A DNA stretch of 64,000 bases from Robertmurraya sp. FSL R5-0851 (GTDB lineage: Bacteria > Bacillota > Bacilli > Bacillales > Cytobacillaceae). The DNA is taken from positions 1,965,001 through 2,029,000 of the forward strand of contig NZ_JBBOOE010000001.1 of NCBI RefSeq assembly GCF_038002965.1, in the 5' to 3' direction. Positions 16,952-27,118 of this stretch are shown one piece after another. A program made the position numbers and the translations under genes. The notes beneath the pieces are model-generated. The model had not been told where the DNA came from, searched no databases, and saw nothing but the letters and a program-made list of their open reading frames with translations. The first letter of the stretch is position 1, and each line of letters begins with the position of its first letter.

Positions 16952-19900
16952 TTATTTCCACGTCTTTAGTCGCAACAGAACCTTTCTTCTGATCTCTTCT
17001 AGCTTCGGTATCTCTCCTTTTGCCCGCTTTTGTTTATTCCATTCGTTATAGCTAGCCACTGAGATTAACAAGGATCCGGCTAGTAGCAAGTATGCCCACC
17101 ATGGGAGATTGCCCCAATATGGTCTTGTTTGTAAGACGACATTGAGTAGCAGGACACCTGAGCCTACAAAGAAATACGATTTGATTCGAAGTATCGTTCC
17201 AGTCAATATCGACAGAAGTGAAAGTGTACCGACGATAATCGCATCATATACAGTATTGCTCTGTAAACCATCTTGAACGAGTAATAATGCAACTCCGATC
17301 AATATTCCCCATTGAATTCTTTGAATCAGTGTAGAATATGCACCCTTCAAACAACGCTCCAAATAAATTCCTAATACGATGAAAGGTAAAACATATAACT
17401 CCCTCTCGAACAAGGCAGGGATCGTGAGTAGATCAAGCACTTGATAATAAGGCTCTAGTAAATAACTACCTGCTAAAAATTTTGGAATCCAAGCTAGCTT
17501 TGGACTAACCCGCGGTTGCTGCATCCACAAAAATATACATATTAGGATACCAGGCAAGATTCCCAAAAGAATCCCTACTGGTTCCACCGTATACAGGAAT
17601 AATACATACAGAAAAGCTGTGACCGTATAGGCATCACAATAGCGAAATGGCATGTGAGCATTTAACAAGGTTAGTCCTTTATAAATCTTTTTACCCGCAA
17701 AAAGAGACAATAAACCGAGACCGGCGAAAAGAACCATTGTACCCTCCGTATCAAGTAAGGTTGAAACATAGGAAAACTGAATGCTCCCTGCTAGCATAAC
17801 CATTAATGGAAGTATGACAAGGAAATCCCATTTTTGTTGATGTAAAAGGAACAAGACTCCCACGCCATAAAGCAGCAGACAAAGATACATGGATCCTCCA
17901 AATGGATACGATGTTAGCATGGAGAGCATTCCGATCATTGAAAATGGAATAAGAAAAAGGGTGGATCTCTCCTTCCATACTTTAGTGCTAACTCCCCACC
18001 AAATCGCTAAAACGATACTTGTCACGAAAAACGAGTATTCACTCCAGCCTGATTCAATAAGATATAAACTGATAGCAACAAATAAACTTATATAACAGCC
18101 GTAAAGGAGGGTTTTTAGGATCCATTCTTTGCTAACAAGCTTAACACTCAAACCATACAGTAAAGTCGCAATCACAAAGCTCCATATGCCATCATTATTA
18201 AAAGCAAAGAATGTTAATAGCAAGGCTGCTGGTAAATAAACATGAGCTGTATATAAGAAACTGGTAGACAGTTCCATTTCGTGTCTTCGTAATACATAGC
18301 TTACTATGATTAAAATCGCTCCACCGATTACCCATTGCTCCTCCTCTAGCCATAAAGGAAAACGAGAGCTTTCATGAATCGCATAAACAAGAGTGATATA
18401 GGAAATGAGCGAACAAAGAGTCACATAATAGGTGACGGTCTTCTGCTTTGTCTGTTGATAAAGAAGATATGAGATAGCCATTCCACCAGAGAGAATAAAG
18501 ACTCTGATAAAATCATTAACTGGCAAACTAAATGAATAAAGAATTCCTATCAAATAGAAGGCTTGTGATATAAAAAAGGCTGGTCTCTTTGTCTTCTCGA
18601 TCAAGAGAAGAAGTACGCTTCCTGCGATAAAATTAAGGGCAGGCCCCACTTCTTCCTTACTCCAGTCGAACCATTCCTTACCTTCCTCAAACATGGCAGC
18701 TGTACTTAACCCATAACAAATAGGAATGACCCAAGTAATCATTTCCAGATAAAACGAGCGTTCCTCCACTTTTCTTCCAAGGATAAAGCATAGAGCTAAT
18801 AACCCAAACATCACGCCTGTTTCCCACCAATCATACATGAGCCAAGACGGAAGAAGTGGTAAAACCATGACCCCCATCCCCACATCTCTAGAGCTTTGGC
18901 GAATGAGCGATGGTACCGTAACACCAAAAACAACGAAGAGGAAGAACCCGATAAAAAACAATGGCAGAAAGGAATCAAACAGAGCAACCTTATTTACAAG
19001 CATCATTAATTCAAATAAAGCCGCAACTAAAAAACTTGAAGTTACATACGTAAACCACTGCTTTTTTTCAGAAAGAGCTAAGTAATAAAAATTACCGGCA
19101 AGAATCAAATAAGAAATCATCATCACCATTGTGGGATCTCCTAAGTTGACGAGGAAGGCTTTGGCGGATATATATACAAATGCAATAAGCGATACCACCG
19201 CACTTGTCAGTGAGAAGATTTTCTTCCAATCCACTCCTCCTTGTAAAAATAGAGGCATGCCTAGTAGAAACGACCCTACCAATGCATACATGATTGGTCC
19301 AACTGTTAGAAGAATCGAGTTCTCGACAAGCTGATACAATCCATAAACCAAAAATAAAGTAAAAACAAAATGATAGTTTTTGTGGCCAGTCACAAACACC
19401 ATTGATAAATATAAAACGGCAGTAAATATAATGTTCATTCCATAGAAGACAGGATGATCAAATAGGAGTAACATAAAAGCCGTCGTCAGTACTAAGCTTG
19501 CTTGGAAAAATGGAAGAACCTCTTTCGTAAACCATGTAAAAGAAGGTTTCTTTTTCATATAAAAATGGACGAGTAACAAGCCTGCATGGTACAAAATCAT
19601 TCCGAAATAAAAACCATCTCTTTGGATAGGAAGTGCCGTCAGAAAAAATGCCGTGCCGATTGTTGTAGCAACTCCCGCAAACCAAACAAATAGACGAGAA
19701 GAAATCTTTTTAGCTAATAATAGATAAATGGGTACAAGTATGTAGCCGCTTAGCATTCCTAGAAAGTATCTTCCCTCTCCTGTAAAAGAGAAATAAGAGC
19801 CTAATAACTGAAACCAGCCCAGAGATAACAGGAAAATGGGTAAAAATAGGCTTCCTAAGACAGTAAAAGCAAACGCTGTTTGGTTGATGTGAAGGATTCT

Positions 19901-20314
19901 TTTTGATATATAAGCCATTCCATAGAATAAACATGCAACCAGACCGATGGAACTAGCTTTCATCCAACTAGACATGGTCTCCCAGTTGCTTGTCGCTACA
20001 TACAATCCACCAATCAGTAACAAAATGACCCCTAAGTTAAGCAACCAAGTGATATTTCTTTCACGTAATTGCTCAGGAGTTTTCTTTTTGTTTTCTCGTA
20101 CGACTTTCTTTTTTTCTGGTTTGGCATTCACTATGTTAACAGGTGTCGTCTCTTTTTCTTTTAACGTTTCTTTATGGATGCTTATATAGTTGAACTTTTC
20201 GTATGCTTCGTATACCTTGTCGTAGATCGCATATGAAATATGTTGCTCTTTTTTTAGCAAATAAAGTTCTTCTCTGAAGATCTGTTTCCTTTGCTCTTTT
20301 GTAACAGAATCCAT
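16952..20314 (-). CDS. Very large polytopic membrane protein (SCO7613/DUF2157-like)
   Basis: The 1120-residue protein starts with about 95 hydrophilic residues, including a Lys-rich linker, and then carries some 30 hydrophobic segments to the C-terminus, which ends in a short basic tail. The segment RERNITWLLNLGVILLLIGGLYVATSNWETMSSWMKA resembles the start of DUF2157-type and SCO7613-type membrane proteins found in Bacillus. The start is ATG 20314 after AAAGGAGG. No catalytic motif is visible; function unknown. The gene stands alone, with ppiB downstream. Confidence 0.8.
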   Translation of the reverse strand: MDSVTKEQRKQIFREELYLLKKEQHISYAIYDKVYEAYEKFNYISIHKETLKEKETTPVNIVNAKPEKKKVVRENKKKTPEQLRERNITWLLNLGVILLLIGGLYVATSNWETMSSWMKASSIGLVACLFYGMAYISKRILHINQTAFAFTVLGSLFLPIFLLSLGWFQLLGSYFSFTGEGRYFLGMLSGYILVPIYLLLAKKISSRLFVWFAGVATTIGTAFFLTALPIQRDGFYFGMILYHAGLLLVHFYMKKKPSFTWFTKEVLPFFQASLVLTTAFMLLLFDHPVFYGMNIIFTAVLYLSMVFVTGHKNYHFVFTLFLVYGLYQLVENSILLTVGPIMYALVGSFLLGMPLFLQGGVDWKKIFSLTSAVVSLIAFVYISAKAFLVNLGDPTMVMMISYLILAGNFYYLALSEKKQWFTYVTSSFLVAALFELMMLVNKVALFDSFLPLFFIGFFLFVVFGVTVPSLIRQSSRDVGMGVMVLPLLPSWLMYDWWETGVMFGLLALCFILGRKVEERSFYLEMITWVIPICYGLSTAAMFEEGKEWFDWSKEEVGPALNFIAGSVLLLLIEKTKRPAFFISQAFYLIGILYSFSLPVNDFIRVFILSGGMAISYLLYQQTKQKTVTYYVTLCSLISYITLVYAIHESSRFPLWLEEEQWVIGGAILIIVSYVLRRHEMELSTSFLYTAHVYLPAALLLTFFAFNNDGIWSFVIATLLYGLSVKLVSKEWILKTLLYGCYISLFVAISLYLIESGWSEYSFFVTSIVLAIWWGVSTKVWKERSTLFLIPFSMIGMLSMLTSYPFGGSMYLCLLLYGVGVLFLLHQQKWDFLVILPLMVMLAGSIQFSYVSTLLDTEGTMVLFAGLGLLSLFAGKKIYKGLTLLNAHMPFRYCDAYTVTAFLYVLFLYTVEPVGILLGILPGILICIFLWMQQPRVSPKLAWIPKFLAGSYLLEPYYQVLDLLTIPALFERELYVLPFIVLGIYLERCLKGAYSTLIQRIQWGILIGVALLLVQDGLQSNTVYDAIIVGTLSLLSILTGTILRIKSYFFVGSGVLLLNVVLQTRPYWGNLPWWAYLLLAGSLLISVASYNEWNKQKRAKGEIPKLEEIRRKVLLRLKTWK

Positions 20315-20475
20315 TGTTATATCCTCCTTTTCGTGTAATTTTACACAATTATACTATTTTCACCATATTATATCTACCAATATTATGAAAAATTCGCATG
20401 ATTTTATTTAAAGGATTTTTCGTTTCGTCTATCGAAATACTAATAAGAACTGTTTTAATTAAAGGAGAATGAGTG

Positions 20476-21849
20476 ATGAACAAAGAGATTTTTGATTATT
20501 TAGCTTCCAACCGAAGCAAGCATTTAGAAGAGCTTACCAAGTATTTGGCTATACCAAGTATTAGCTCCCTTCCTGAGCATAAACAAGATGTGAAAAGTGC
20601 AGCAAAATGGACGGCAAAAGCGCTACAGGATGCTGGAATGGAAAACGTAAAAGTATATGAAACGAAGGGCCATCCTGTTGTGTATGGTGATTGGTTAAAG
20701 CAAGAAGGAAAGCCAACTGTACTCGTATATGGCCATTATGATGTTCAGCCGGTTGATCCGCTTGAACTTTGGGATACTCCCCCATTTGAAGCCAATATTC
20801 GTGACCACAAAATTTACGCTCGAGGGGCAAGCGATGATAAAGGTCAAGTGTTTATGCATATAAAAGCAGTGGAGGCGATCTTACGAACAACTGGAAGCCT
20901 TCCTGTGAATTTCAAGTTTTGTATCGAAGGAGAAGAAGAAATTGGAAGTCCTACTCTTCCTCAGTTTGTTGAAGAGAATAAGAAGTTGTTGGCTGCTGAT
21001 GTGATAGTGATTTCAGACACCGGCATGCAAGGGCCTGGAAAACCTGCCATTTGTTATGGACTACGCGGTTTATGCGGACTTCAGATCGATGTAACTGGTG
21101 CAAATAGTGATCTTCATTCAGGACTTTACGGAGGTGCGGTGCAGAATTCGATTCATGCATTAGTAGAGATTGTGAATTCCTTCCACAGTCCTGACGGAAA
21201 AGTGTTAGTTGAAGGTTTCTATGATAGTGTTCAAGAGATTACACCAGAAGAACGAGAAGCATTTGCAGCACTTGGTGACATAGACGAGGAACTAAAGGAA
21301 CAATTAGGAGTTTCTGAACTGCATGGAGAACCTGGATTTACCGCCCGAGAACGTACCTACGTGCGACCTACCTTAGAAGTGAACGGCATTTACGGAGGCT
21401 TTCAAGGAGAGGGCATAAAAACGGTCATTCCTGCTAAGGCCTCTGCGAAAATTACCTGTCGTTTGGTTCCTAATCAAGATCCAGCTGAAATTGCCGATCT
21501 TTTAACCAAGCATATTTACGCGAATGTACCCGCGGGTGTGACGGTAAATGTGTCCTTATTTGATCAAGGTCATCCGTATGTGACTCCTCTCGAGCATCCA
21601 GCCATCCAAGCAGCTGGCAGGGCATACGAAGCCATTTACAGAGTTCCTACTGCTTATACTCGTGGAGGTGGGTCGATTCCAATCGTTGCCGCTTTTGATC
21701 AATTATTAGGACTACCAGTGGTCTTGATGGGCTTTGGATTATCTACGGAAAACTTCCACGCTCCGAACGAGCATTTCCACCTTGAGAACTTTGACAAAGG
21801 ACTTGAGACACTGTGCACGTACTGGTATGAGCTTGCAGAATCGTTATAA
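20476..21849 (+). CDS. M20-family dipeptidase
   Basis: The 457-residue metallopeptidase carries the M20 zinc-site blocks in order: VYGHYDVQPVDP near residue 85, YARGASDDKGQ near 115 with the bridging Asp, and EGEEEIGSP near 150. A dimerisation/lid domain lies between about 200 and 370. The long insert and the GGGSIPIV block near 395 fit the CNDP-like dipeptidases rather than ArgE or DapE. The start is ATG 20476, 8 bp after AAAGGAG. It converges with helD through a shared terminator. It probably cleaves dipeptides in the cytosol; exact substrate unknown. Confidence 0.88.
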   Translation: MNKEIFDYLASNRSKHLEELTKYLAIPSISSLPEHKQDVKSAAKWTAKALQDAGMENVKVYETKGHPVVYGDWLKQEGKPTVLVYGHYDVQPVDPLELWDTPPFEANIRDHKIYARGASDDKGQVFMHIKAVEAILRTTGSLPVNFKFCIEGEEEIGSPTLPQFVEENKKLLAADVIVISDTGMQGPGKPAICYGLRGLCGLQIDVTGANSDLHSGLYGGAVQNSIHALVEIVNSFHSPDGKVLVEGFYDSVQEITPEEREAFAALGDIDEELKEQLGVSELHGEPGFTARERTYVRPTLEVNGIYGGFQGEGIKTVIPAKASAKITCRLVPNQDPAEIADLLTKHIYANVPAGVTVNVSLFDQGHPYVTPLEHPAIQAAGRAYEAIYRVPTAYTRGGGSIPIVAAFDQLLGLPVVLMGFGLSTENFHAPNEHFHLENFDKGLETLCTYWYELAESL

Positions 21850-21860
21850 CAATCGAAAAA

Positions 21861-21888
21861 ACAGGCAGCCTATTTGTGGGCTGCCTGT
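21861..21888. terminator. Bidirectional terminator between the M20 gene and helD
   Basis: A 10-bp GC-rich stem ACAGGCAGCC/GGCTGCCTGT is flanked by A and T runs. The helD stop lies inside it. Confidence 0.87.
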
Positions 21889-24158
21889 AGTTTTTCCATA
21901 CTATTTTTTAAAAGCATAGACGGTTCTCCTAGGGACAGTATGTGAAGCTCGTGCATCGCTCTTGTACAAGCGGTATAAAAGAGTCTTCGTTCGTTTTCTC
22001 TAAAGTACGTATGTTGAGACGCATCGTGAATAATAACTGCATCAAACTCGATGCCCTTTGCCAAATACGCTGGGATAACGGTAATCCCTTTTTCAAAGGA
22101 GACGGTTCCCTTTTCTACCAGGTGAACATCGCGACCGGTTTTTAAGGAAGCATAGACCGTTGCACTTTCTTTCGCTGTTTTACAAATAACTGCAATCGTT
22201 TCATGCCCTGCCTCAACCAGTTGGTCAAGAAGGCTTTGTAACCCCTGTTTATGACTTTCCTTCTTCTTGTAAATCGTTAGAGTTGGTTTCTCTCCATCCC
22301 TGTTAAATGGTTCGATCATTTCGCCGTTTGGCAATAAACCTTTTGTAAATTCAACAATCGGTCTGGTTGAGCGATAGCTCTTTGTTAAAGTAATCGTTTC
22401 TTTATCTTTCACTTCTTCTCCTAGCAAAATGGAGCTTGTGTCATCTGTATGTGCATAAATCCCTTGATTGATATCACCAAGTAAGGTGATTTTGCTTACG
22501 GGAAACAATTCACGAATATACGCAAATTGAAATGGTGAATAGTCCTGTGCCTCATCAATAAAGACATGCTTAATGGAAAGCCTTGATTTGCTCCCCTCGA
22601 TCTTCTCTTTTAAATAGACAAATGGGGTCGCATCTTCATAGGTTAAAAATCCCTCTTCTAATTGCCTTAAGCTTAGTCCAACGACCTCTTCCCATTCTCC
22701 AGACAAAGTGAAGAATAGGTTTCGGTATATTTCTTCATAATTAATGAACTGATATCTTTTAATTTTTTTGATGAGAGGTTTAAAGTATCTAGCAACGACT
22801 ACACTTGATAAAAATTTCTCTTCTACATCAAAATCTTGAAATCCGTCATTCTCTTTTTTCTGAATTTTTTTGAAGCTTTCCAAATAATCTTCTTTATCTA
22901 GAAACTGAATTTCTTCCTTTACCCAGTCTTTCTTTGCTTCTGCGCGTTTGTGTCTACGAATTTCTTTTAATAACCATTCTTTTAGGTCTTCCATCCGACT
23001 TGGGATACTTGCTTGTTTATCTAGACGATAAAACTTTTCTGTTATGTCTTCAGCTGACAAAAGAACTTTCCCTTTGAAAACGATCGGGTGAAACTGAAGG
23101 CCGGAATGGTTTAATTTTTGAATATAGTCATCAAGAATATTTTTATAATCAAGACTCGACTTTAACTTAATACTCTTCATTCGTAGCTCGTACGAACTGA
23201 TTTGCTCAGAGGACAGAAGGCTTTCTAATTGCATAAAAGAATCCTCGAGCTCAAGCCTTGCACCTACTCTTGATGAAAGAAATTCTAAAAACGTACTTTG
23301 CTGCATGTTCTCTTCACCAAGCTCTGGTAAAACCGTGGACACATAGCTATTGAATAATGGATTAGGTGAAAACAGCATAATGTTTTGAGAGGTGATTTTC
23401 CCGCGATATCGGTAAAGTAAATAGGCTACACGCTGTAAGGCTGCGGATGTTTTTCCACTTCCAGCAACACCTTGAACAATTAATAGTTTGCTTTTTTCAT
23501 CTCGAATGATTCGATTTTGTTCTTTTTGAATCGTTGCAACAATACTTTTCATTTGTGAATTCGCATTATTTCCTAATACTTCCTGTAACATTTCGTCGCC
23601 AATTGTAATCCCGGTATCGAACATACCTTGAATCACGCTATGGCGAATTAGAAATTGACGCTTTAACTCAATGACTCCTTCAATCGTCCCCTCTGGAGTA
23701 GTATATTTTGCCTCTCCGGGGGAGTAATCATAATAAAGGCTGGATATGGGTGCTCTCCAATCAAATATCAGAAAGTTTTCATCTTTTTCATCCATCAATG
23801 AACTAATTCCTATGTAAATAGATTCGGTAGATGGTTCGTTATTTTCTAAAAAGTCTACGCGACCAAAATAAGGCGAATTTTTTAACCGAAACAAGGTATT
23901 GATTTGTTTATCGAGCTGACTTTGGCTTCTTTCCCTTTCCAATAGAAGCTGGGCTTGTTGTTTGATGCTTGAGAAGGTTTCTGCTAAATCATCTGCTTCA
24001 TCCGTATTCACTGTTACGTCATTCCAGAAGTTTTGCCTAATTTCGAGTGCATCTCCACCGACTTTCTCAAGATGCTTAAAGATTTTGTTTGATTTATGAT
24101 TAATTATTTTTATGATCTCATTAACTCTTTTCTGCTCAAGTTCTCGTTCCCTTTCCAC
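21870..24158 (-). CDS. helD: RNA polymerase recycling ATPase HelD
   Basis: The 762-residue UvrD-like ATPase matches the length of B. subtilis HelD (774), which binds RNA polymerase and frees stalled complexes. It opens with a charged coiled-coil, then Walker A VQGVAGSGKTSAALQRVAYLL near residue 220, the Walker B block HVFIDEAQDYSPFQ, KSYRSTRP, and GIEFDAVIIHDASQ with YTACTRAMHELHIL at the end. I place the start at GTG 24158, 8 bp after GGAGGGGG; the TTG at 24176 has no ribosome site. Related Rep/UvrD helicases differ in their N-terminal coiled-coil. It is a single gene. Confidence 0.92.
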   Translation of the reverse strand: MERERELEQKRVNEIIKIINHKSNKIFKHLEKVGGDALEIRQNFWNDVTVNTDEADDLAETFSSIKQQAQLLLERERSQSQLDKQINTLFRLKNSPYFGRVDFLENNEPSTESIYIGISSLMDEKDENFLIFDWRAPISSLYYDYSPGEAKYTTPEGTIEGVIELKRQFLIRHSVIQGMFDTGITIGDEMLQEVLGNNANSQMKSIVATIQKEQNRIIRDEKSKLLIVQGVAGSGKTSAALQRVAYLLYRYRGKITSQNIMLFSPNPLFNSYVSTVLPELGEENMQQSTFLEFLSSRVGARLELEDSFMQLESLLSSEQISSYELRMKSIKLKSSLDYKNILDDYIQKLNHSGLQFHPIVFKGKVLLSAEDITEKFYRLDKQASIPSRMEDLKEWLLKEIRRHKRAEAKKDWVKEEIQFLDKEDYLESFKKIQKKENDGFQDFDVEEKFLSSVVVARYFKPLIKKIKRYQFINYEEIYRNLFFTLSGEWEEVVGLSLRQLEEGFLTYEDATPFVYLKEKIEGSKSRLSIKHVFIDEAQDYSPFQFAYIRELFPVSKITLLGDINQGIYAHTDDTSSILLGEEVKDKETITLTKSYRSTRPIVEFTKGLLPNGEMIEPFNRDGEKPTLTIYKKKESHKQGLQSLLDQLVEAGHETIAVICKTAKESATVYASLKTGRDVHLVEKGTVSFEKGITVIPAYLAKGIEFDAVIIHDASQHTYFRENERRLFYTACTRAMHELHILSLGEPSMLLKNSMEKLQAAHK

Positions 24159-24299
24159 AAGCGATTCCCCCTCCAACTATCTGCATGCAGTATTTCTTAT
24201 GAAAGAAAATAGTCACCCTCGGATGAAGATGACTTGTTAACTTATTTTTCGACTTCTTTTTGTTAGTATAGACCGAAAAGAGTCATTCTAGAACAATGG

Positions 24300-25541
24300 T
24301 TAGTTAGACGGAATAAGCGTATTTTGCTTGAATTTTTCTTTTTTCATGAAAACGTAAAGCGCTAAGAAAAGAAAAGCATTAAGTCCACGCAATATAGTTG
24401 CTGTTGTCATGGCCATGTCCATAGATGTGGTTTCAAGTAAATATACCCCAAACTGAGGAGCAATAAAAGCTACAAATGCTAATAACACATTGTAATGTGA
24501 GATGCATAAGCTTCGATTGTCTTCTTTTGTGACTTCTAGCAGTTGATTAAATAAAATCAAGACCGTGCCTGAGACGAAAAAACCGGACAACCCGTTCACA
24601 ATTAATAAGTATACGAGATTGGTAGACAAAACGTTTAAAATGGGGGCAGTTGCCATTCCAACCGAGACAAGAATCATCATTTTCGCATTGCTATGCTTGT
24701 CTGCCATTCTTCCCCACCATTTAAAGCTGACAATTTGTGCGACTTGATTGGCAACAGCAAATAAGCTAATCCATAGACCTGTTGCCATGGCATATTTTAT
24801 CTGGTAAATGCTAAAAAGTGACCAGGCCATTTGCCAGGCAAAATTAAAGAATAATCCACAAACTAAGAAATATAAAAATGGCTTGTGCTTATACACATGA
24901 AATCCGAGTCCTTTGCTTTTTGTGACAACTTTCTTTTCTAGCTTGGGCTCCTTATGTTTAAATAAATAATACACTTCCACTAAACCAAATAAAAAGGCCA
25001 GAAAAAATAATACTTGATATGGCAATGGATTGGAAGGATGAAAATACTGTAATGATAGTCCGATAATAAACGTTGAAATCATCCCTACAATTGTTAAAAT
25101 ACGATTGCGGTTACTAAAGAAATTACTTCTCCGTGACTCTGGAATCAAATCTCCGATAAAAGATTGCCAGCTTACGAGAGCAAACGAGCCTGGGAAATTC
25201 ATTAAGCCAACTAGTATGACAAAAACCCAGCTTTTATAGTCACCTGGAATATATATGACAAATGTCATTAATATAAGAAATAATCTAGTAAAGAGAATGG
25301 ATAAGGCGGTAAACTTCTTTTTCTCATTTAATCGCCCTAATAGGATAGAGCCTGCAACCATCGCAAACATACCGATAAATTGAGGAAGGGAATTCATAAG
25401 GCCGATCTGATAATTGCTTGCACCTAAGGCGCTGATAGCAAATAAAGTGAAGTAATTATTCGTAATGTTTGTGACGATCGTTGAAGCGATTCCATTTTGA
25501 ATGCTAAGCTTTTCATTATACTCATATGAAGAAGGTTTCAT
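24300..25541 (-). CDS. MFS transporter
   Basis: The 413-residue protein has 12 predicted membrane segments in two halves, joined by a charged loop (FKHKEPKLEKKVVTKSKG) near residue 210. The loop between segments 2 and 3 carries GRLNEKKK, the usual MFS signature region. The substrate cannot be read from the sequence; it is not close to any drug or sugar transporter that I recognise. The next gene in the same direction encodes a Gfo/Idh/MocA oxidoreductase, but its promoter lies beyond a terminator, so a shared role is only possible. Confidence 0.8.
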   Translation of the reverse strand: MKPSSYEYNEKLSIQNGIASTIVTNITNNYFTLFAISALGASNYQIGLMNSLPQFIGMFAMVAGSILLGRLNEKKKFTALSILFTRLFLILMTFVIYIPGDYKSWVFVILVGLMNFPGSFALVSWQSFIGDLIPESRRSNFFSNRNRILTIVGMISTFIIGLSLQYFHPSNPLPYQVLFFLAFLFGLVEVYYLFKHKEPKLEKKVVTKSKGLGFHVYKHKPFLYFLVCGLFFNFAWQMAWSLFSIYQIKYAMATGLWISLFAVANQVAQIVSFKWWGRMADKHSNAKMMILVSVGMATAPILNVLSTNLVYLLIVNGLSGFFVSGTVLILFNQLLEVTKEDNRSLCISHYNVLLAFVAFIAPQFGVYLLETTSMDMAMTTATILRGLNAFLFLALYVFMKKEKFKQNTLIPSN

Positions 25542-25636
25542 ACACTCAGCTTCTTTCTTTTTCCATTTTCACTATTCAAAAGTTATCATACTCCCAATCG
25601 GTTTCTCCCTGCAATAGGAATCTTTCGAATACCGAA

Positions 25637-25662
25637 AAAAGACACCCTGCAAGGTGTCTTTT
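25637..25662 (-). terminator. Terminator after the Gfo/Idh/MocA gene
   Basis: AAGACACC/GGTGTCTT (25639-25646, 25653-25660) with a 6-nt loop is followed on the minus strand by a T run. Confidence 0.82.
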
Positions 25663-25665
25663 GTG

Positions 25666-26619
25666 CTATTTTTTTAACATTTTTTCTAACACTTGTTGGA
25701 CTTGGTAGCCTTGTTCGAATGTTACTATTTTAGCTTCTTTTCCTTCAATAGCATTAAGAATCTCCATAACAATATCATGCTGCTCGGTTCTTTCAATCGG
25801 CAGAACGGATGTCTGTTTATCTGGGGAACTCATACAAAGTTGGCTCCAATTTGTTAAATCAAGCGTCCCCTTCTCTCCAAACACTTTAAACGAGAGATGT
25901 TCCTTCTGGCCAATTCCGCTTACTCCGTTAAATAATACGGTTACGCCGTTTTGTAGCTTCATATGTGTGACAAATGCAGTTTCACACAAAGACTCGTTTT
26001 CAGGATAATCGACAAAAGATGTTACGTCATGTAGTTCACCTAGCATATCGTGAATCATGTGAATATAGTGTGGTGCAACTTCCCTTATAAAGCCGCCTTG
26101 CTCTCGGCTAGAAATCCAATTATTTTTCTGCCAGGCACGTGGCCACTCGGTAAAATGTAAATGAACCTCTACCCTTTTTACCTCTCCGATTTCCCCAGTT
26201 AACACTTTATCTTTAAATAATTGATATACATTTGTATACACCATTGGAAAATTCATCGCATGTGTAACCCGAGCTTCTCTTGCTGCTTCCATCATTTCGA
26301 TGGCTTCATTTAATGAATTGGCTAAAGGCTTTTCACATAAAACATGCTTTTTTTGTTTTAAAACGTATAAAACAATTTCATGATGATATTTGGGAGGGAC
26401 AGCAATATATACCAAATCAATCTCATTTTTCTGTAACATGTCTATATAATCCGTGTGGAGAGAAACGTCTTCCAATTCTTCTTTGAGCGCTTGTAATTTT
26501 TCAGCATTCTGATCACAAACAGCAACAAGCTCTACACCTGAATGGTACTGGAACTTTCGCAGTACACGTTCTCCAATTGCACCAATTCCAATCATCGCTA
26601 CCTTTACTTCTTTTTTCAT
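25666..26619 (-). CDS. Gfo/Idh/MocA family oxidoreductase
   Basis: The 317-residue NAD(P)-dependent enzyme begins with the Rossmann motif MIGIGAIGERV, and carries the conserved CEKPLANSLNEAIEM block near residue 95, whose Lys is catalytic in this family. The C-terminal half is the usual substrate domain, with APHYIHMIHDMLGE near residue 180. The start is ATG 26619 directly after GGGGGG. The family oxidises sugars, inositols and related alcohols; the substrate here is not readable. It has its own terminator and lies upstream of an MFS gene. Confidence 0.87.
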   Translation of the reverse strand: MKKEVKVAMIGIGAIGERVLRKFQYHSGVELVAVCDQNAEKLQALKEELEDVSLHTDYIDMLQKNEIDLVYIAVPPKYHHEIVLYVLKQKKHVLCEKPLANSLNEAIEMMEAAREARVTHAMNFPMVYTNVYQLFKDKVLTGEIGEVKRVEVHLHFTEWPRAWQKNNWISSREQGGFIREVAPHYIHMIHDMLGELHDVTSFVDYPENESLCETAFVTHMKLQNGVTVLFNGVSGIGQKEHLSFKVFGEKGTLDLTNWSQLCMSSPDKQTSVLPIERTEQHDIVMEILNAIEGKEAKIVTFEQGYQVQQVLEKMLKK

Positions 26620-26730
26620 GTCGCCCCCCCATTCTTTAAACATTATATTCATTATAGCTTCTCTTTTTGATTTTTGAAATTTTGATTTTTCTTTCTATAC
26701 GAGTAGACGATACAACAGGTTTGTCCTGTT

Positions 26731-26760
26731 ACAAAAAAAGCGAACTTGAAGTCCGCTTCC
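26731..26760 (-). terminator. Terminator of the 78-residue gene
   Basis: AAGCGGACTT and AAGTTCGCTT form a stem with one mismatch; seven Ts follow on the minus strand. Confidence 0.78.
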
Positions 26761-26764
26761 TTTT

Positions 26765-27001
26765 TTATACATTATGTAAAACCATATACAACCTTTTATT
26801 TCTTTGTTCTCTCTCTTCCTCTGAAGAAAGATCGTATTTTTTTAACAAATGAAACACATCATTTAAGATGTCCTGAGTATGTTCATGGGTGAAAAATGCT
26901 TCAAAAGAAGAAATCATGTCTAAAGGTAAATACTCTTTTTGCGATTCGTATTTGTTTCGAACGTCTTCAACGGGATGATTAAGTTTGCATTTGTTTTCCA
27001 A
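26765..27001 (-). CDS. Small hypothetical protein (78 residues)
   Basis: The protein is charged and mostly helical, with no signal peptide or membrane segment. It starts at TTG 27001, 8 bp after GGAGG, and is followed by a clear terminator, so it is a real gene. One CxxxxH arrangement near the N-terminus (CKLNH) is too short to call a metal site. I do not recognise the family. It is divergent from the YczE-like membrane protein gene, with 117 bp between them. Confidence 0.7.
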   Translation of the reverse strand: MENKCKLNHPVEDVRNKYESQKEYLPLDMISSFEAFFTHEHTQDILNDVFHLLKKYDLSSEEEREQRNKRLYMVLHNV

Positions 27002-27118
27002 AATAACTACCTCCAGTATTTATGCCTACTCTATAACATTTATCGTACAATTGGCAAGTTGTATGTTCATTCTTTGTGTGGAGATAATAGTCTGTATTAG
27101 TTCAAAAAGGAGCAGCTT